From Cycas panzhihuaensis (taxonomy: Eukaryota; Cycadophyta): 64,000 nt of DNA. The position numbers and the translations under genes were made by a program. The stretch covers positions 125,247,741 through 125,311,740 of the forward strand of contig CM041465.1 of assembly GCA_023213395.1 (NCBI GenBank), given 5' to 3'. The first letter of the stretch is position 1; each line of letters opens with the position of its first letter. Below the pieces are notes generated by a model. The model ran no database searches. It saw only the letters and a list, made by a program, of their open reading frames with translations, and had not been told where the DNA came from. Below are positions 11,160 through 22,378 of the stretch, one piece after another.

Positions 11160-12050
11160 TCGGGTGGCTGATGTCTCCCCATTTCCATTCAGTGGAAAGT
11201 CTTTCCATTCTTCTAGAGGAACTTCCACTTCTTCTGCCCCTGCTAGTTCTGCCTCATCCTTCTTTCTTTTGCTATTTTTCCTTATGGTTTGCTTAACACG
11301 ATGAGGAATGGGTGTCCCAGGGGTTTGTTGCAACTATTTAAGAACCTTACTCATCTGCTTTTGTACTCTCCTTTTAACCACGGATTACGTATTTGTATTT
11401 GGAAACTCAGTCACCCACCTTTTAATTAGGGGTTCCTTTGGAGAAGTGGTTGTTTTCACCAATTGTACATTTGGACACTGATAAAATAGGATAGCTAGCA
11501 ACAATGAAGGGTGGCGAAGAGGATGAGTCATTATTTCCTGAATTTCTTCTTTGCATGTCTTACGCGAGAATTCTAACCAATCCATTTTCTCTCCATCACG
11601 AATCTTCAATAGTATTGGCATCATTCCCCCTGGAATGTATGTGTATTTTCCTTTTGAAAATAACCTAGAATTAATAACTTTTACTATCCATTGTAATCGG
11701 ATGTCTTTTATATCTGCCACACAGATTCCACCTGAAGTTAGTTATGTGTGTTCTTGGCAGAACTCCTTTAACCATAACTCACGGTCCACTTCCAAGCGTT
11801 TGGTTGCTGCGGGTACTTCCCCTTCGTTGGGAAGTCCTGTTATCAAATGTATTGTCTCTGCATCTAGCTTAATTTTGCTCATGTCCTTTTTTAATTCTGC
11901 TAAAATATTTTCCATAATTTCTGGGTCATAGTACATAGGGTTACAGTATATGTACTCTCCCCAAGCAGCTTGCTTAATTTTTGCCTGAAATTATGAGGGT
12001 AATGCTTCGAGGTCCTTCTTTAATCTGGGTATGAAAGTCTCACGACAACT
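11160..12050 (-). pseudogene. C1 extra ORF downstream of the integrase tail, function unknown
   Basis: One minus-strand frame reads about 290 codons with four stops: FIPRLKKDLEALP, then PMYYDPEIMENILAEL and HLITGLPNEGEVPAATKRL (to 11742). It continues in the same frame as ADIKDIRLQWIVKVINSRLF, YTYIPGGMMPILLKIRDG and WVTEFPNTNT (to 11385), then an acidic tail to about 11160. Position between pol and the 3' LTR, on the element's sense strand, is that of the extra ORFs known in some plant Gypsy lineages. The spacing of W, F, L and Y.T.I residues loosely recalls plant transposon accessory proteins, which is only an impression. C2 lacks this segment. Confidence 0.55.
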
Positions 12051-12340
12051 GCTTTGTCTTCATCTTTGGCTATGGGATTCCAGAGAGAAAACTGAAATAA
12101 TCCTGGATTATGGGTACGAACCCTACGTGCGTACCTTTGCTGGTATGGTTACTGTTAGCTAGACTTTATACTTGCTGATTTGAGGCCGAATTTCGTCCTT
12201 CTGTCTCCTTGGATTGTAAGTTTGTGCTTTCATTTGCTTCTTTGAGAATCCCGCAATTATGTTCGATTTCTTGTTGCGTACCTCACGGGAATGCTTGCAG
12301 GTACGTAATATATACTTTTGTCTTATTCGCCTCTTTGTTC

Positions 12341-12640
12341 TATGCATACTTCGACGGCATACTTCTCAGGTACGCATAGTATAAACTGTTTAACTTATCC
12401 ATTTTTCACTATGCGTACCCCGTAGCGTACTTTTCCCGTATACATAATGTATTTTGGCCTATTTTATAGTGTGTACCAGATAGCGTACTTTTTTCTAGTA
12501 CGCAGAGTGTATTTTGTCTTATTTTACACAGTGTGTACCAGATAGCCTTCTTGTCTGGTATGTATAATGTATTTTACATAGTGCATACTTCGTAACATAC
12601 TTTTCCTGGTACGTATAGTGTATTTTGCCGGTATGTATGT
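12341..12640 (-). repeat. Imperfect tandem array with GTAC hairpins in C1
   Basis: Four to five units of roughly 50-69 bp start near 12341, 12410, 12470, 12532 and 12582. Each has a TGYRTAC start, a central CGTAC...GTACG inverted pair (for example GCGTAC and GTACGC around a short T-rich loop at 12483-12503) and a TGTATTTTG-like end. It lies between the integrase tail and the extra ORF. Confidence 0.7.
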
Positions 12641-12889
12641 AAGAAAATTAGGTTTTTTGACAGAATTCTTTCTTACTCTTGATAATATCCTTGTTATTAA
12701 TGATTCTTCTTATTGCTTATGTATATGATATGAGTTACGATTGTTTTTCCTTGTTTTTCAATTTTTTTGTATTTTTGTTTCCATACCGAACTGGATCACA
12801 TTTCGGTATCAAGGCAATTCGATTTTGCCTCAACTTCATACAACACATTATAGTACAACTAGCTGATTCGGCTGGTAAGTTGCTCCACC

Positions 12890-14605
12890 CTAGTTGATAT
12901 AGGGTTTCAGTTTACTACTTTTAACTATTTCAGGTAGTAGCTGGCCTGATAGTTTCTTCAACTGGATAGTGCCATTCTGGTACACCTTCTCAATCATATA
13001 TGGGCCTTTCCAATGCATCTTCAATTCTCCTTGGGTTGTTTGGGATTTGTTGTCGAATCGCCATACTCGATCACCTTTCTTGAAATACGATGTCTTGTCG
13101 TGGCGGTCGTGCCTTGTCCCTTTTCGCCTTTTCCTTGGTGTGGTATGCTTTGTCAGTTTCTTCTTATGATCCCTTAATTGATCTTGGTTTATTATTCCTT
13201 CTTCCAACCAATGTTCTCTATAATGTATCAAATGGGAATTTCCACATAGTGGCTCTTCATAAAAGGGCTTCGCATAATCTCCAATGTACTTTTCATGATT
13301 TCTCTCTTCTGCAGTGGCAATTTTGTTTCCTAGACTGGAATCTCTAGGGATACTCTCAGCAGTTTCCTTTCCTTCTTCCTCAAACTTGGCGCCGATGGTT
13401 GAAAAAGAACTTCCGCTAGGTAGGTGTACCTCTAAAGAAGATGAGGAAGGTTTGTTACTTCCTTCCTCGGGCTGGGATGGGGTTGGGGAAGGGCAATCTA
13501 CCTCAAGACCCACACTAGAGGTAGAGAGAAGGTTAGGGTTAGAGGTTGAATTAGGGTAAGGTTTTGGGTTAAAAGGGGGATTTGGGTTTGGGTCTAGGTT
13601 TTTTATGTTATTAATAACACTCATATAATCAACAAATTTAGATTTACTATCAATGTCCTCAGTTACATTCCGAGAAAGTAGATTACACCTATAGGATGAG
13701 GGGTTCACTTCATATGCGTCTTGTAGCCAATAATCCACAAATCTCATCCTATTTTTGTAGTCTGAAGAGTTATATATTTCTCCAAAGTAAGTTGGTTCTT
13801 CTTCTTGGTGATTGATCAATTTGGTGGGTTCTTCAGCAGTATGATAGAGATTTTCTTCATCGAGGGAAGAGGTTGTTGTTTCACTTACGACAGTCATACT
13901 GGATCCCTCGTCTAGTATCATCTCAATGGAGCTCCTTCCCAACATTGGCAATACCACTTTATTCCCATTATCCGATAAAGTGAAGGTCACATTCTTCCAG
14001 TTTTGGAGGCACTGGGTCTTGTATAGCCAAGGCCTCCCCAATAATGCCCGATAGGGTGTTGCCCCTTTTTCTGTTTCTACAATGGTAAAGTCAATCTTTA
14101 CTATAATTCCTGCCACATCCACCTTGATGTCGACTAACCTTCCCACAGGTCGCACTAATAATTCGTTGGCCAACTTCAACAAATATGTTGCTGCCTCCAA
14201 TTTTGGGCTTCCCAATTTTCGCCATGTCGAAGCAAGTAATACGTTGACGGCTGCACCTCCATCGACAATCACTTTTGGGAATGTTTCTCCCAATACTACC
14301 ATTGTCACCATAGGATCCATGTCGAATGATGGCATCACTTTCTTTAAACTTTTCGTAATTCTGCGTTGTAATATCCCTCCTTTAATCCAATCAATTACTT
14401 GGCATAGGGGAATAGTTAATTGTAGTTGTTTTACCAAATTCTCCATTAGCAACAGCATTCTTGGAATGTCCTCAGCTAGTAATCCTTTGAATGATTCTTC
14501 CATCTGTACCATTTGAGGCTGTACCTTTGGTTCTTCTGGTACATTATCTTTCTCTTTTTGCTTGTTTTTTCGTACGTATACATATTTGGTTTCTGGCTTC
14601 CCCAT
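12890..14605 (-). CDS. C1 protease fused to integrase C-terminal tail (571 aa)
   Basis: Open for 571 codons. The first 90 residues are Lys/Glu-rich, ending in a helical MLLLMENLVKQLQ segment. A retropepsin-like domain follows: VLGETFPKVIVDGGAAVN has DGG in the place of the usual DSG/DTG, then GRPWLYKTQ and a Leu/Val-rich end (residues 100-220). A variable acidic Ser/Pro-rich linker covers about 240-420. The last 80 residues are an integrase C-terminal domain (FKKGDRVWRF, MHWKGPYMIEKVYQNGT, then SSKLKPYIN). There is no YxDD box, RNase H block or DDE core. The frame is kept across the fusion, and C2 has the same fusion, so it predates both insertions. DGG also occurs in other plant Gypsy proteases, so activity is possible. 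Confidence 0.8.
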   Translation of the reverse strand: MGKPETKYVYVRKNKQKEKDNVPEEPKVQPQMVQMEESFKGLLAEDIPRMLLLMENLVKQLQLTIPLCQVIDWIKGGILQRRITKSLKKVMPSFDMDPMVTMVVLGETFPKVIVDGGAAVNVLLASTWRKLGSPKLEAATYLLKLANELLVRPVGRLVDIKVDVAGIIVKIDFTIVETEKGATPYRALLGRPWLYKTQCLQNWKNVTFTLSDNGNKVVLPMLGRSSIEMILDEGSSMTVVSETTTSSLDEENLYHTAEEPTKLINHQEEEPTYFGEIYNSSDYKNRMRFVDYWLQDAYEVNPSSYRCNLLSRNVTEDIDSKSKFVDYMSVINNIKNLDPNPNPPFNPKPYPNSTSNPNLLSTSSVGLEVDCPSPTPSQPEEGSNKPSSSSLEVHLPSGSSFSTIGAKFEEEGKETAESIPRDSSLGNKIATAEERNHEKYIGDYAKPFYEEPLCGNSHLIHYREHWLEEGIINQDQLRDHKKKLTKHTTPRKRRKGTRHDRHDKTSYFKKGDRVWRFDNKSQTTQGELKMHWKGPYMIEKVYQNGTIQLKKLSGQLLPEIVKSSKLKPYIN

Positions 14606-14981
14606 TCTTGAGCTAAGCCCTCCAACACTTGTTTCGCTTGTTTAAACCAATTTATTTCTGTCTGCGAATTCGCTATCCTCCGTTTTCTTTCTCCTTTTGT
14701 TTGTTTTGAAGTTTCACATTTTTGCTTCCCAGTATAATTGTCATTAGGTTAGTGGCTTTAGCTTTCCCTTTACAGTCCTCTGTTTTATGCTCACTTTGGG
14801 TCATGATTGTTACATCTGAGCAGTTTTGTTCGTATTCTCATTTGGTTGGGCATTCGGATTTCCAGTGCCCAAATTGTAAACAAATGAGGCATCTTCCCAT
14901 TGGTTGTTTCTTCCTTGAGGGCTCCTATGTACCCCTCGTTGTATAAACGTTCCAAGGTGGGTTGCCTCCCCTTCCCCTACC
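14606..14981 (-). pseudogene. C1 gag/protease linker, frameshifted
   Basis: Connects the gag stop to the protease ORF. Minus-strand fragments match C2 24940-25320 in different frames, including the region of C2's third knuckle-like CHDNCGPSDHKTEDC. No continuous frame remains in C1. Confidence 0.45.
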
Positions 14982-16599
14982 TCATCCTCGGTATGCTTTT
15001 CCTCTTGGATTATAGAAGCAATCTTTGGTCATATGTGTATCCACATCGCATATGTGGCACCATTTATCCCATTGGTGCAATGCGCTATTCTTAGGGTTGA
15101 GTTCACATTCTTTAGTCGTATGTGAATTTTCCTCACAAATATGGCACCATTTTGTCACTCTGCCTTCATGGTCTTTCTTCTTTGTCGTTTCCTCTTCTCT
15201 GTTGTTTCTTATTTTCAGTCTTGCCACTTCCTTTCTTAGGGCTTCTAATTCTGATTCCTCTTCTGCTACTCCCACCTGGCAGAAGGGCCGATTATACTGA
15301 TGTTGTTTAAGTTCCTTGATTTCCTCTTGCAATCTCAATAAGAGGGAGTCGTGCCCTCCAGCCTGAGCATCCATCTCCATCTCAAAGTCGAGTGCTAAAT
15401 CTTGGGCATTTTTGAATGACTTTAATGGATGGGCATGCATCATAGCTCTCAGTTTCTCATTCAATCCCCTGACAAAATAATTCTTCATATTGTGGTCAGT
15501 TACCGTTTCATTGATCATACTGGCCGCAATGATTTTCATTCTACTGATATAAGTTAACACTGATTCCTTGGGCCTTTGTTTAATTTCCCTAAGGGCAATT
15601 TCCACTGCTTCGTTGCTTCAGAATTTCTAATGTTTTCTCAAAGGATTTCTTTATTTTTGCCCATGAATCATTCTTATTTATTTCTTTGTACCATGCGAAC
15701 GGTACTCCCCCTAATGTACAGGCAAATCTGGCTTTTATCTCGTCTTCGTCTGTAATCTTCTTCACGTCAATCAGATTCTGAAAGAGATATACATGTTCGG
15801 CTGCATCCGAAGTGTCGTTGAAAATCAACTTCCCAAAATCTTTGTAATCATCCATCTTGGGAGATTGTAATGGTGTCCCACCTGGTGGTGATTCTTCCCC
15901 TTTCTCCTCCTTACTGGATTTTGTCTCCTTCCCTTCACTCTTCTCCTTTGGAGATGTACTTGGAGTGCCTACTGCAGTATTATCTTTCCCAAATAATAGA
16001 TTCTTAAATGGGGTTTTAATTTGTATAGGTTCTAATACACCTGGCACTTGTATTGTTAATGGTGCCACTGTTATATATGATTGATCAGATCCTCTGTCTG
16101 ATGAATCCTCAAAAAGCTGTCTTGTAAGCTTATTTTCCCAATATGCCGAGGGACCTTCCTCCACCTTCTTCTCGCTATCGCTTAGGTCCTTCGGAGTGTC
16201 TTCCACAGGTGTACTTTCCTCCTTTGTTAAAGTGTCTTTACGTTCTTCATCCACTTTTGGTTTCTCTTCATATTCTAGGCTAAACAAGTCATCCTTGATT
16301 GGGGTTGGTGTTAGTACCATTCGTTCACCATTGTTTCCCTCTCCTTGTTCCTGAGGTGTCTAGGCTCCACTTGCCTCAGATTCTTCAACGGACTGTCCCT
16401 TAGTCTCGTTGTTCTGCGAACTTAATCTCCTTGCCCTTCTCAGTTTTGACTCCTTTGACCATCGTAATGCCCTCTGTCTGCTTGTTTCTTTCCCTTTAGG
16501 TGAAGTATCCTTTTGTGGTTCTTCCGCCTTTGAAGGCCTCTTAGGTGGCATTGGAAGGTCCCTTGGCTGTCGGAGGCTTAGTTCTGACACCGCCATCAC
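14982..16599 (-). pseudogene. C1 gag with two CCHC zinc knuckles, one stop and one frameshift
   Basis: Minus-strand gag reads in three pieces. The basic N-terminus (PMPPKRPSKAEEPQ, RALRWSKESKLRRARRL) stops at 16360. The capsid-like part at 16320-15589 contains FGKLIFNDTSDAAEHVYLF and GGVPFAWYKEI. The third part, 15605-14982, contains TYISRMKIIAASMINETV and two knuckles (WCHICEENSHTTKEC and WCHICDVDTHMTKDC, both CX2CX4HX4C). The shift near 15600 is the only break between parts two and three. C2 gives the same order. Gag would coat the RNA of the family and possibly be shared with autonomous relatives. Confidence 0.8.
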
Positions 16600-16675
16600 G
16601 ACGATGCCTGTGGTCCTCCGCCTTTACACATTCCTCTTTTGAGACTCACGGCCCTGTCCCTCCTCAATGGACGTA

Positions 16676-16688
16676 GGCAACGGAACCA
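16676..16688 (-). other. C1 primer-binding site (tRNA-Glu type)
   Basis: Minus-strand TGGTTCCGTTGCC starts one base after the LTR end. It is complementary to the 3' end of plant nuclear tRNA-Glu as I remember it (GGCAACGGAACCA). C2 has the identical 13 bases at 23274-23286. Confidence 0.75.
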
Positions 16689-16689
16689 A

Positions 16690-17509
16690 TGTTGACTTAG
16701 GTTTCCCACTGCACTTGTGGGAAGGGTACACTTGTCAAGGTTACACAGGTTATAGTCTAGCTTAGGACGATCCAACATCATTATCTACATATATTCCACG
16801 ATTTAGTTATTAATGTTTCCACATGATTATATCACAGCGACATAGCGATGCAAATCAGCACATATTCCACATTCAATCCTTGCAACACAGAGAATACACA
16901 ATTTCCACGTAACTTCTTATTTCATTAAGCAATAGTTCTTTTACACAAGGTGTCGGAATGCGTTCCCTGTGCATTCCAGCCTTATACACTAACTCCATCA
17001 CATGCGTACCTAGGAGGTACCCATCAAAATACACGGCTTTAGGCTGTTGTCATGCATACTGGTCTCTGTACCAATGTGTACTGGTATACTTGGCTCTCAC
17101 CCTAACCGAATGGTCCTTGGGAAGCCTCATAAATACGCTCCTTGGTGTCTTCTCGCTAAAGGGTTATGACTTTTCAGTCAAGTGTACCTCTTCCTAACCA
17201 TTGGTTAGTTTCCTTAATTGCCTGTCTTAACTCATCCGTACGTCCGCATGCACGCCCGACGTCACCCCGTGCCCGTTACATCCCGCCTTCTCATGCGTAC
17301 CGTTCTTGTTTGCTTGCGTTCTGCGAGGAGGTACGGATCTGTGTTGCGTACCTTTACCAGGTATGCACCTGTCATACGTACCCAGAATGGTAAATTCTTC
17401 ACTTTTCGCTACATACGTACCTCCGTATGGTCCGTACCTGCACAGTCCAAGGATACTCAGCTTTTCTCTGGTCTGCCCATAGCCCAGCGTGTCACATTAT
17501 GCTCCAACA
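16690..17509 (-). repeat. C1 5' LTR (820 bp)
   Basis: On the minus strand it starts TGTTGGAGC at 17509 and ends AACA at 16690. It is homologous to 10065-10898 with moderate divergence. The plus strand carries TATAGTCTAGCTTAGGA at about 16749 and TATACTTGGCTCTCACC at about 17085, both similar to parts of tRNA-Glu. Confidence 0.9.
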
Positions 17510-17514
17510 CTAAT

Positions 17515-17747
17515 CACAAAGGTAGTTGTATACAATTGAATTATCTCTGGCAATTGAATATGAGGAAAATGAGGAAGAAGAAAGTCAAGAGAATCCTCTG
17601 GAAACTCAGGAGGACCACTGCAACTATGAGGAAGACATCTTAAAAACGTCATTCTCAGCTATAAGTGGACTAACAAGATCTGATACACTTAAACTATGAG
17701 GATTTATTAAAAATTAGGTTGTTACAATCCTGACTGACCCCAAAACT
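17515..17747 (+). pseudogene. B gag 3' part and start of protease
   Basis: Directly after C1 the sequence reads HKGSC, completing the knuckle begun at 10030. A Lys/Arg-rich stretch follows, then FSAISGLTRSDTL and GFIKN, the usual lead-in to a chromovirus protease. D is inserted just after, where the catalytic DSG-THNF motif should be. The remaining STHNFI is found at 33702-33720. Confidence 0.7.
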
Positions 17748-18880
17748 TGATCCGAATTTGAATGGGAAAGTAAAAACTTAAACCAATTGAAACAAACTCA
17801 GAAGCAATATACAATATAGTATATTTTTCATATTTGAAAATGTTCTTATAAAATTCTGTTTTTCTAGTACACTGTTGTGCACTTTCTTCACAACTACAGC
17901 AATCTGAGATTGGACAAATAAATGTTGGGCACAATATTGGTGGTTGCGTACTCTCTGGTATGTTTCTCAGAGACTATGGCGTGAGGTTTTATCTTTCGGT
18001 CAACCGCAAAACCATTTCCAGGACGCCTTTCGACTTGAGGGTCTTCCCAAGGCTACTCTGGTGATTTTCTTTGTTCCCTGGCTGTGTCTAAATCTTCTTG
18101 GACTCCTCCTATGTCTCTCGATCAGAACTGGGCTCTTCTTTCATGCCTCTTCTCGTCTGTACTGCTTTCATGCCTTTGTTTTTGTCCGTTCATCGTGTAG
18201 ACCTAGTTTTTGGAGCAAAATCGCGTTTGGGCTACTATTCAGAGCCTTTTACCCAATTTTCTCGCTCCTCTCACTGCATCTAAGATTGTTGGGGGCTTCT
18301 CCTTGCCTTCCGAAAAGATCTGGGCGGTTTTTCTACCTTCCCATGTCCATTCCTCTTCGAAAATTGTTTTTTTCTCTTCATTTTCTAACCCTCTGTTCAA
18401 TCCATTAAAAATTGATTAAAATAAGTTTAAATCTCCAATTACTTTTTCCCATTAAGTAGAGGACACTTGTACGAGCGTCCCCCTAAAATTTACGACAAAC
18501 GGACTTTGTTTTCTCCGTCAAATCGCATTTTCCGTGAGGGTTATCGTTTCTTGGTCACACCTAAAACGGGATTGGTCACACACTAGTAAAAGGCGATCGC
18601 ACTTGAAGGTGTATGGACGCCTTTTGATCGTTGGTGCAGTTGTACCTAAGGTGTCCGGTCGTCGCATTGGATCGGACTGGTTATATCAGAGACTAGATTG
18701 GTTATACCCTAGTAAACCATAAATATAACAGAATGTTTTTTTTTTTTTTTTTGCATTTTAAGAGTCCAAATACCATTTTTCCGCCTAAAGAAGGTTAGAA
18801 ATATGAAAATAAGTGCCATCAAATGCTTTTATATTTATTTTGAAGAGTAAAATGGATTTAATAGATCCGAAATCCGATTA
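17748..18880 (-). repeat. D 3' LTR (1133 bp)
   Basis: Homologous to 32534-33700. Right beside it (18881-18895) the minus strand has the purine tract AAGAAAGGGGAGTTC, which marks it as the 3' LTR. It contains a 19-20 base T run near 18732-18751. Confidence 0.85.
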
Positions 18881-18889
18881 GAACTCCCC

Positions 18890-20290
18890 TTTCTTAGGAG
18901 TTCTAGGCCTCATGAACCTTATAAGTAAGTGAGGGAATTTGATTCTTCCCTTCTCCCTGTTGTACCATTTTGCTTTGCTGGGCAGTTGTCCTTTCTCTCC
19001 AATCCTAAAGGACTCAATTGTGCCTCTTCTAGTTATGGCCTTCTTCTTTTGAAGAATGCAATTGTTGAGCATTAGTTCTTCTTTCTCCACCCGTAACTCC
19101 TCTAGATTTGGCAAAAGTGGAATACCATCTTCATTTTCACCCAACATGATGGCTCGAACATCTTCAGATTCTCAACATTCACAATTGAATACATCTTCAT
19201 GAATTCTGGTAATTCAAGCCGAAAAACATTTTCCCCAATCTTCTTTAAGATTGTAAAGGAACCATAATGTATAGGCTTCAACTTTTTACCTTCACCTTGC
19301 AATTTTTCTTGCTAAGATGCAACCAAACTTGATCTCCTTCCTTAAAGGAATGGTCGGTTCTATGCGCATCATGCCTTTGTTTATATTTCTTCTGAGATTT
19401 TTTAAGCTGCTCATCAACCTGTTGATGAATTTTTCTGATTCTTTCTAATAAGAATCTTTGTGCCTTCTCTTGTCCTTCTTTCTCCTTTCCATTTCCTGCA
19501 GTGAGTTGAGCTAAAAATTCTAAATCAAATGGACTTGTAGGCAGAAATCCCAAACATACCTCGAATGGTGATTTCTGAGTCAAGCTATGGAATGCTCTGT
19601 TGAAGGCAAATTGTAGGTATGGAAGATTTTCATCCCAAGTCTTAAAATGCTTGGCATTGTATCCTCGTAACAACTGCACCAACGTCCTATTGATGACTTC
19701 AGTCTGGCCGTCTATTTGAGGATGAAAGGTTGTGCTCATCTTAAACTTTATCTCCATCATTCCCCAAAGAGTTTGTCAAAAATGGCTCAAAATTTTGTTG
19801 TCTTGATTAAAAATGATAGAGTTGGGAAGCCCAAAATGCTTCCATACATGCTAGAAAAACAATCTAGCTATGTCTTCTCCTATATATGTCTTCCTACAGG
19901 GAATCAACACCACCATTTTACTGAATCGGTCAACAACTACAAGTAAATAATCCATACCATTTTTGGTCTGTGGTAGTCCTCTGAGGAAATCCATGGAGAT
20001 ACTCTCCAATGGTCACAATGGAATAGGAAGTGGAGTGTACAATCCCAACTTCCTATTAGTCGGCTTTGATGTGCTACACAATGTACATCCTCATACTGTT
20101 ATAGTCACATCCTACTGCATATTGGGCCAATACATATATCGCTGCAAATTTAGCAATGTTTTTCCCACTCCAAAGTGTCCTACAACTCGAGAGGTATGAG
20201 CTTCTCTTACCCACTTCATTCGATCTACATGCTTTGGAATACAAAGCTTATCATGCTTGAAAAGTAGACCATCTTTTACTTGAAAATCAG
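18890..20290 (-). pseudogene. D integrase, broken but with catalytic residues visible
   Basis: The minus strand starts with the zinc-binding region (HTSRVVGHFGVGKT, then CTLC). The core follows, with [17 protein letters not shown] (first Asp), a decayed NQD segment for the second Asp, and HPQIDGQTEVINRTL with the Glu. The C-terminal domain reads FKEGDQVWLHLSKK, then after a frame change GSFTILKKIGENVFRLELP. The final part (18878-19147) is basic with no clear chromodomain. Stops interrupt the core near 19790-19900 and 20120. Many are TAG/TAA where related sequences have CAG/CAA, as expected from cytosine deamination. Confidence 0.75.
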
Positions 20291-20299
20291 CAACTATTT

Positions 20300-21960
20300 T
20301 TCCCTGCTATAGCTACTCCAAGATAGGCTTGAATGCATTATCTTCCATGTACAGATCAACATATTCAGCATGGCAAAAAGGCTGAAATTGCATAGCTACT
20401 AACAAGCTAAAAATACCTTGTTGTTGAGGAGGTCTGGACAACAAGTCTGCAATTTTATTTGTTGTGCCTTTCTTGTATTTAACCACAATGTGAAACTGCT
20501 GCAAATAGGGCATCCACTTCATGTGCCTGGTCTGCTGCAACATGGACTATCTCTGCAAGAATTGCAAAGGCTTGTGGTCGGTGTGGATGACCACCTCTTT
20601 TCCCAACAAGTAAGGTCTCTAATGCTTAACCGCTTGGTGTAATGCATAGAGCTCCTTATCATAAGTTGGATAGTTTATTACAACTCCATTAAAAGTCTCT
20701 GAATAGTATGTTATCGGTCTTCCCTCTTGCTTCAATACTGCTCCCATGGCATATCCTAAAACATCGGTCTCCAACTCAAATGGTTTTTGCAATGAGGGTA
20801 AGGCTAACACCGGTGCTTCACAAATTTTCTGTTTTAGAAGCTTGAAAGCTTTCTCTTGCTCATTCCCCCAATGGACCTTTGCGTGTCCTCATGTCAATAC
20901 ATGAAGAGGTGCTACAATTTGAGAGAATTTGAAAATAAATTTTCTTAAATATTGGCAAGTACCAATAAAACTTTTTACTTTCATGGTTGTCTTGGGTGTA
21001 GGCCAATTGAGAATGACTCTAATCTTTGCTGGGTCAATCTTCAATTCTCCTCTTTCAACTACAAAACCCAAGAAAACAAGAGATTGCTTTCCAAACTCGC
21101 ATTTCTTCAGGTTAAGTTTTAGCTACAACTCTTGAAGAACTTCCAACACTTGCTTAACATGTTGGAGGTGTTCCTCCCAAGTCTGACTGAAAATCAGAAT
21201 ATCATCCAAATAAACAATAATAAAATCATCAACAAAGGGTCTTAATACCTCATTCATTAACCTCATGAAGGTGGCAGGTGCGTTGCATAAACCAAAAGGC
21301 ATCACCATCCATTCAAACAGCCCTTGCTTTGATTTGAAGGCTATCTTCCAAGTGTCCTCCTCTCGGATTCAAACATGATGGTAGCCTAATTTCAGGTCCA
21401 ACTTGCTGAAATATCGTGTGGACTGCAGTTGGTCCAACAAGTCATCTATCCATGGTAGGGGATGTCAATTCTTTATGGTGATCTTGTTCAAAGCCCGATG
21501 GTCAATGCACATTCTCCATCCTCCATCTTTCTTTGACACCAAAACAATAGGTGAATCGCAAGAGGAACAACTCGACTTGATCACCTCTTGCTCCAAGAGT
21601 TCTTGAATCTACTTCTTAATCTCTTCATTCTTCAAAATTGAGTTTCAAAAGAGACTAAGATTGGGCAAAGGTGAATCGGCAACCAACTGGATTACATGCT
21701 CAAATTTCCTCTTAGGGGGCAGCCCTTTTAGCTCCTCAAATACGTCATTATACCTATTCCTTAGGCCTTCAATCCGCTACAATTGTTTTCTATTCAACGC
21801 CTGCATTAAGAACTCTGCTTACTCCTTTTCTTCCATCTTTTACTTCACCATCAACAACACAAATTTTCCACAAACATTAATCAATGTTTTTGCTTAATGG
21901 GAGGATATGAGGGAGATCTTCTTTTGTGGTTTTGATGCATTAATCAAATACGAATTCTCG
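20300..21960 (-). pseudogene. D reverse transcriptase and RNase H, broken
   Basis: Gypsy reverse transcriptase on the minus strand: [20 protein letters not shown], then [20 protein letters not shown] and the catalytic [17 protein letters not shown] near 21190-21230. The thumb follows (GFVVERGELKIDPAKI, NWPTPKT). RNase H at 20310-20810 reads FELETDVLGYAMGAVLKQEG, SETFNGVVINYPTYDKELYA and later KYKKGTTNKIADLLSRPP. About one stop per 60-80 codons. Confidence 0.8.
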
Positions 21961-21971
21961 TCGTTAATGAG

Positions 21972-22378
21972 TCAAATCTTCCTCAACCTCCTATGATGGA
22001 CTCCATCTATATCATAGAGATATGGGCTGTCAAACACAACTTGACAAACGTCCAAAGGAACCACTTCACATTCAACTTCATCAATGAATTTTTCAAAAAT
22101 TGCAAATTTGAACTTACATTGGTGAGTAACCTGCAGCTCTAAGTCTTTTTGTAGCCATACAAGAGGGTATGATTTTGGATGTGCATGCATCTTTAATCCC
22201 AGCTTCTTCACTAATGCCTCTGAGATTAAGTTTTTCTGGCTTCCTCCATCAAAGATGGCATCAACCATGCTTTGCTTCACTTGGATTCTCACCATGAAGA
22301 GCTCCCCTGTAATCTCTAGATCAACTTGTTGATGCCTGTTTTTGGGCTCAGCATTGGCCATGAGCATCAGCTTCTCAT
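21972..22378 (-). pseudogene. D protease
   Basis: The minus strand reads MANAEPKNRHQQVDLEITGE, MVDAIFDGGSQKNLISEALV and CEVVPLDVCQVVFDSPYLYD. This is a retropepsin-like domain of the kind following gag in plant Gypsy elements, with DGGSQKN at the active-site position. The ATG-led ORF from 22652 runs out of the C2 LTR into this domain and is an accident of the insertion. The natural reading frame continues from 27991-28042 on the far side of C2. Confidence 0.7.

Larger units (their letters stand above)
10065..17509 (-). mobile_element. Gypsy-C1, non-autonomous: gag, protease, integrase tail and extra ORF
   Basis: Two LTRs (10065-10898 and 16690-17509) are flanked by a perfect CTAAT duplication (10060-10064 and 17510-17514). 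The element lies on the minus strand. In its own 5'-to-3' order it has a tRNA-Glu-type primer site, gag with zinc knuckles, a 571-codon ORF joining an aspartic protease to an integrase C-terminal tail, an array of hairpin repeats, an extra ORF, a purine tract and the 3' LTR. Reverse transcriptase, RNase H and the integrase core are absent. The related C2 has the same architecture, so this is a family trait. Confidence 0.92.

Noticed and set aside
11551-11931. 126-codon plus-strand ORF in C1
   Set aside because: Shadow of the extra ORF on the minus strand, which has the consistent frame and direction.
13314-14516. Plus-strand ORFs opposite the C1 protease
   Set aside because: Complementary shadows of the 571-codon minus-strand ORF.
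17944-18408. 154-codon plus-strand ORF in the D LTR, also seen at 32926-33204
   Set aside because: It lies antisense in the LTR, and the copy in the other LTR is shorter and shifted; hydrophobic Leu/Phe composition only.
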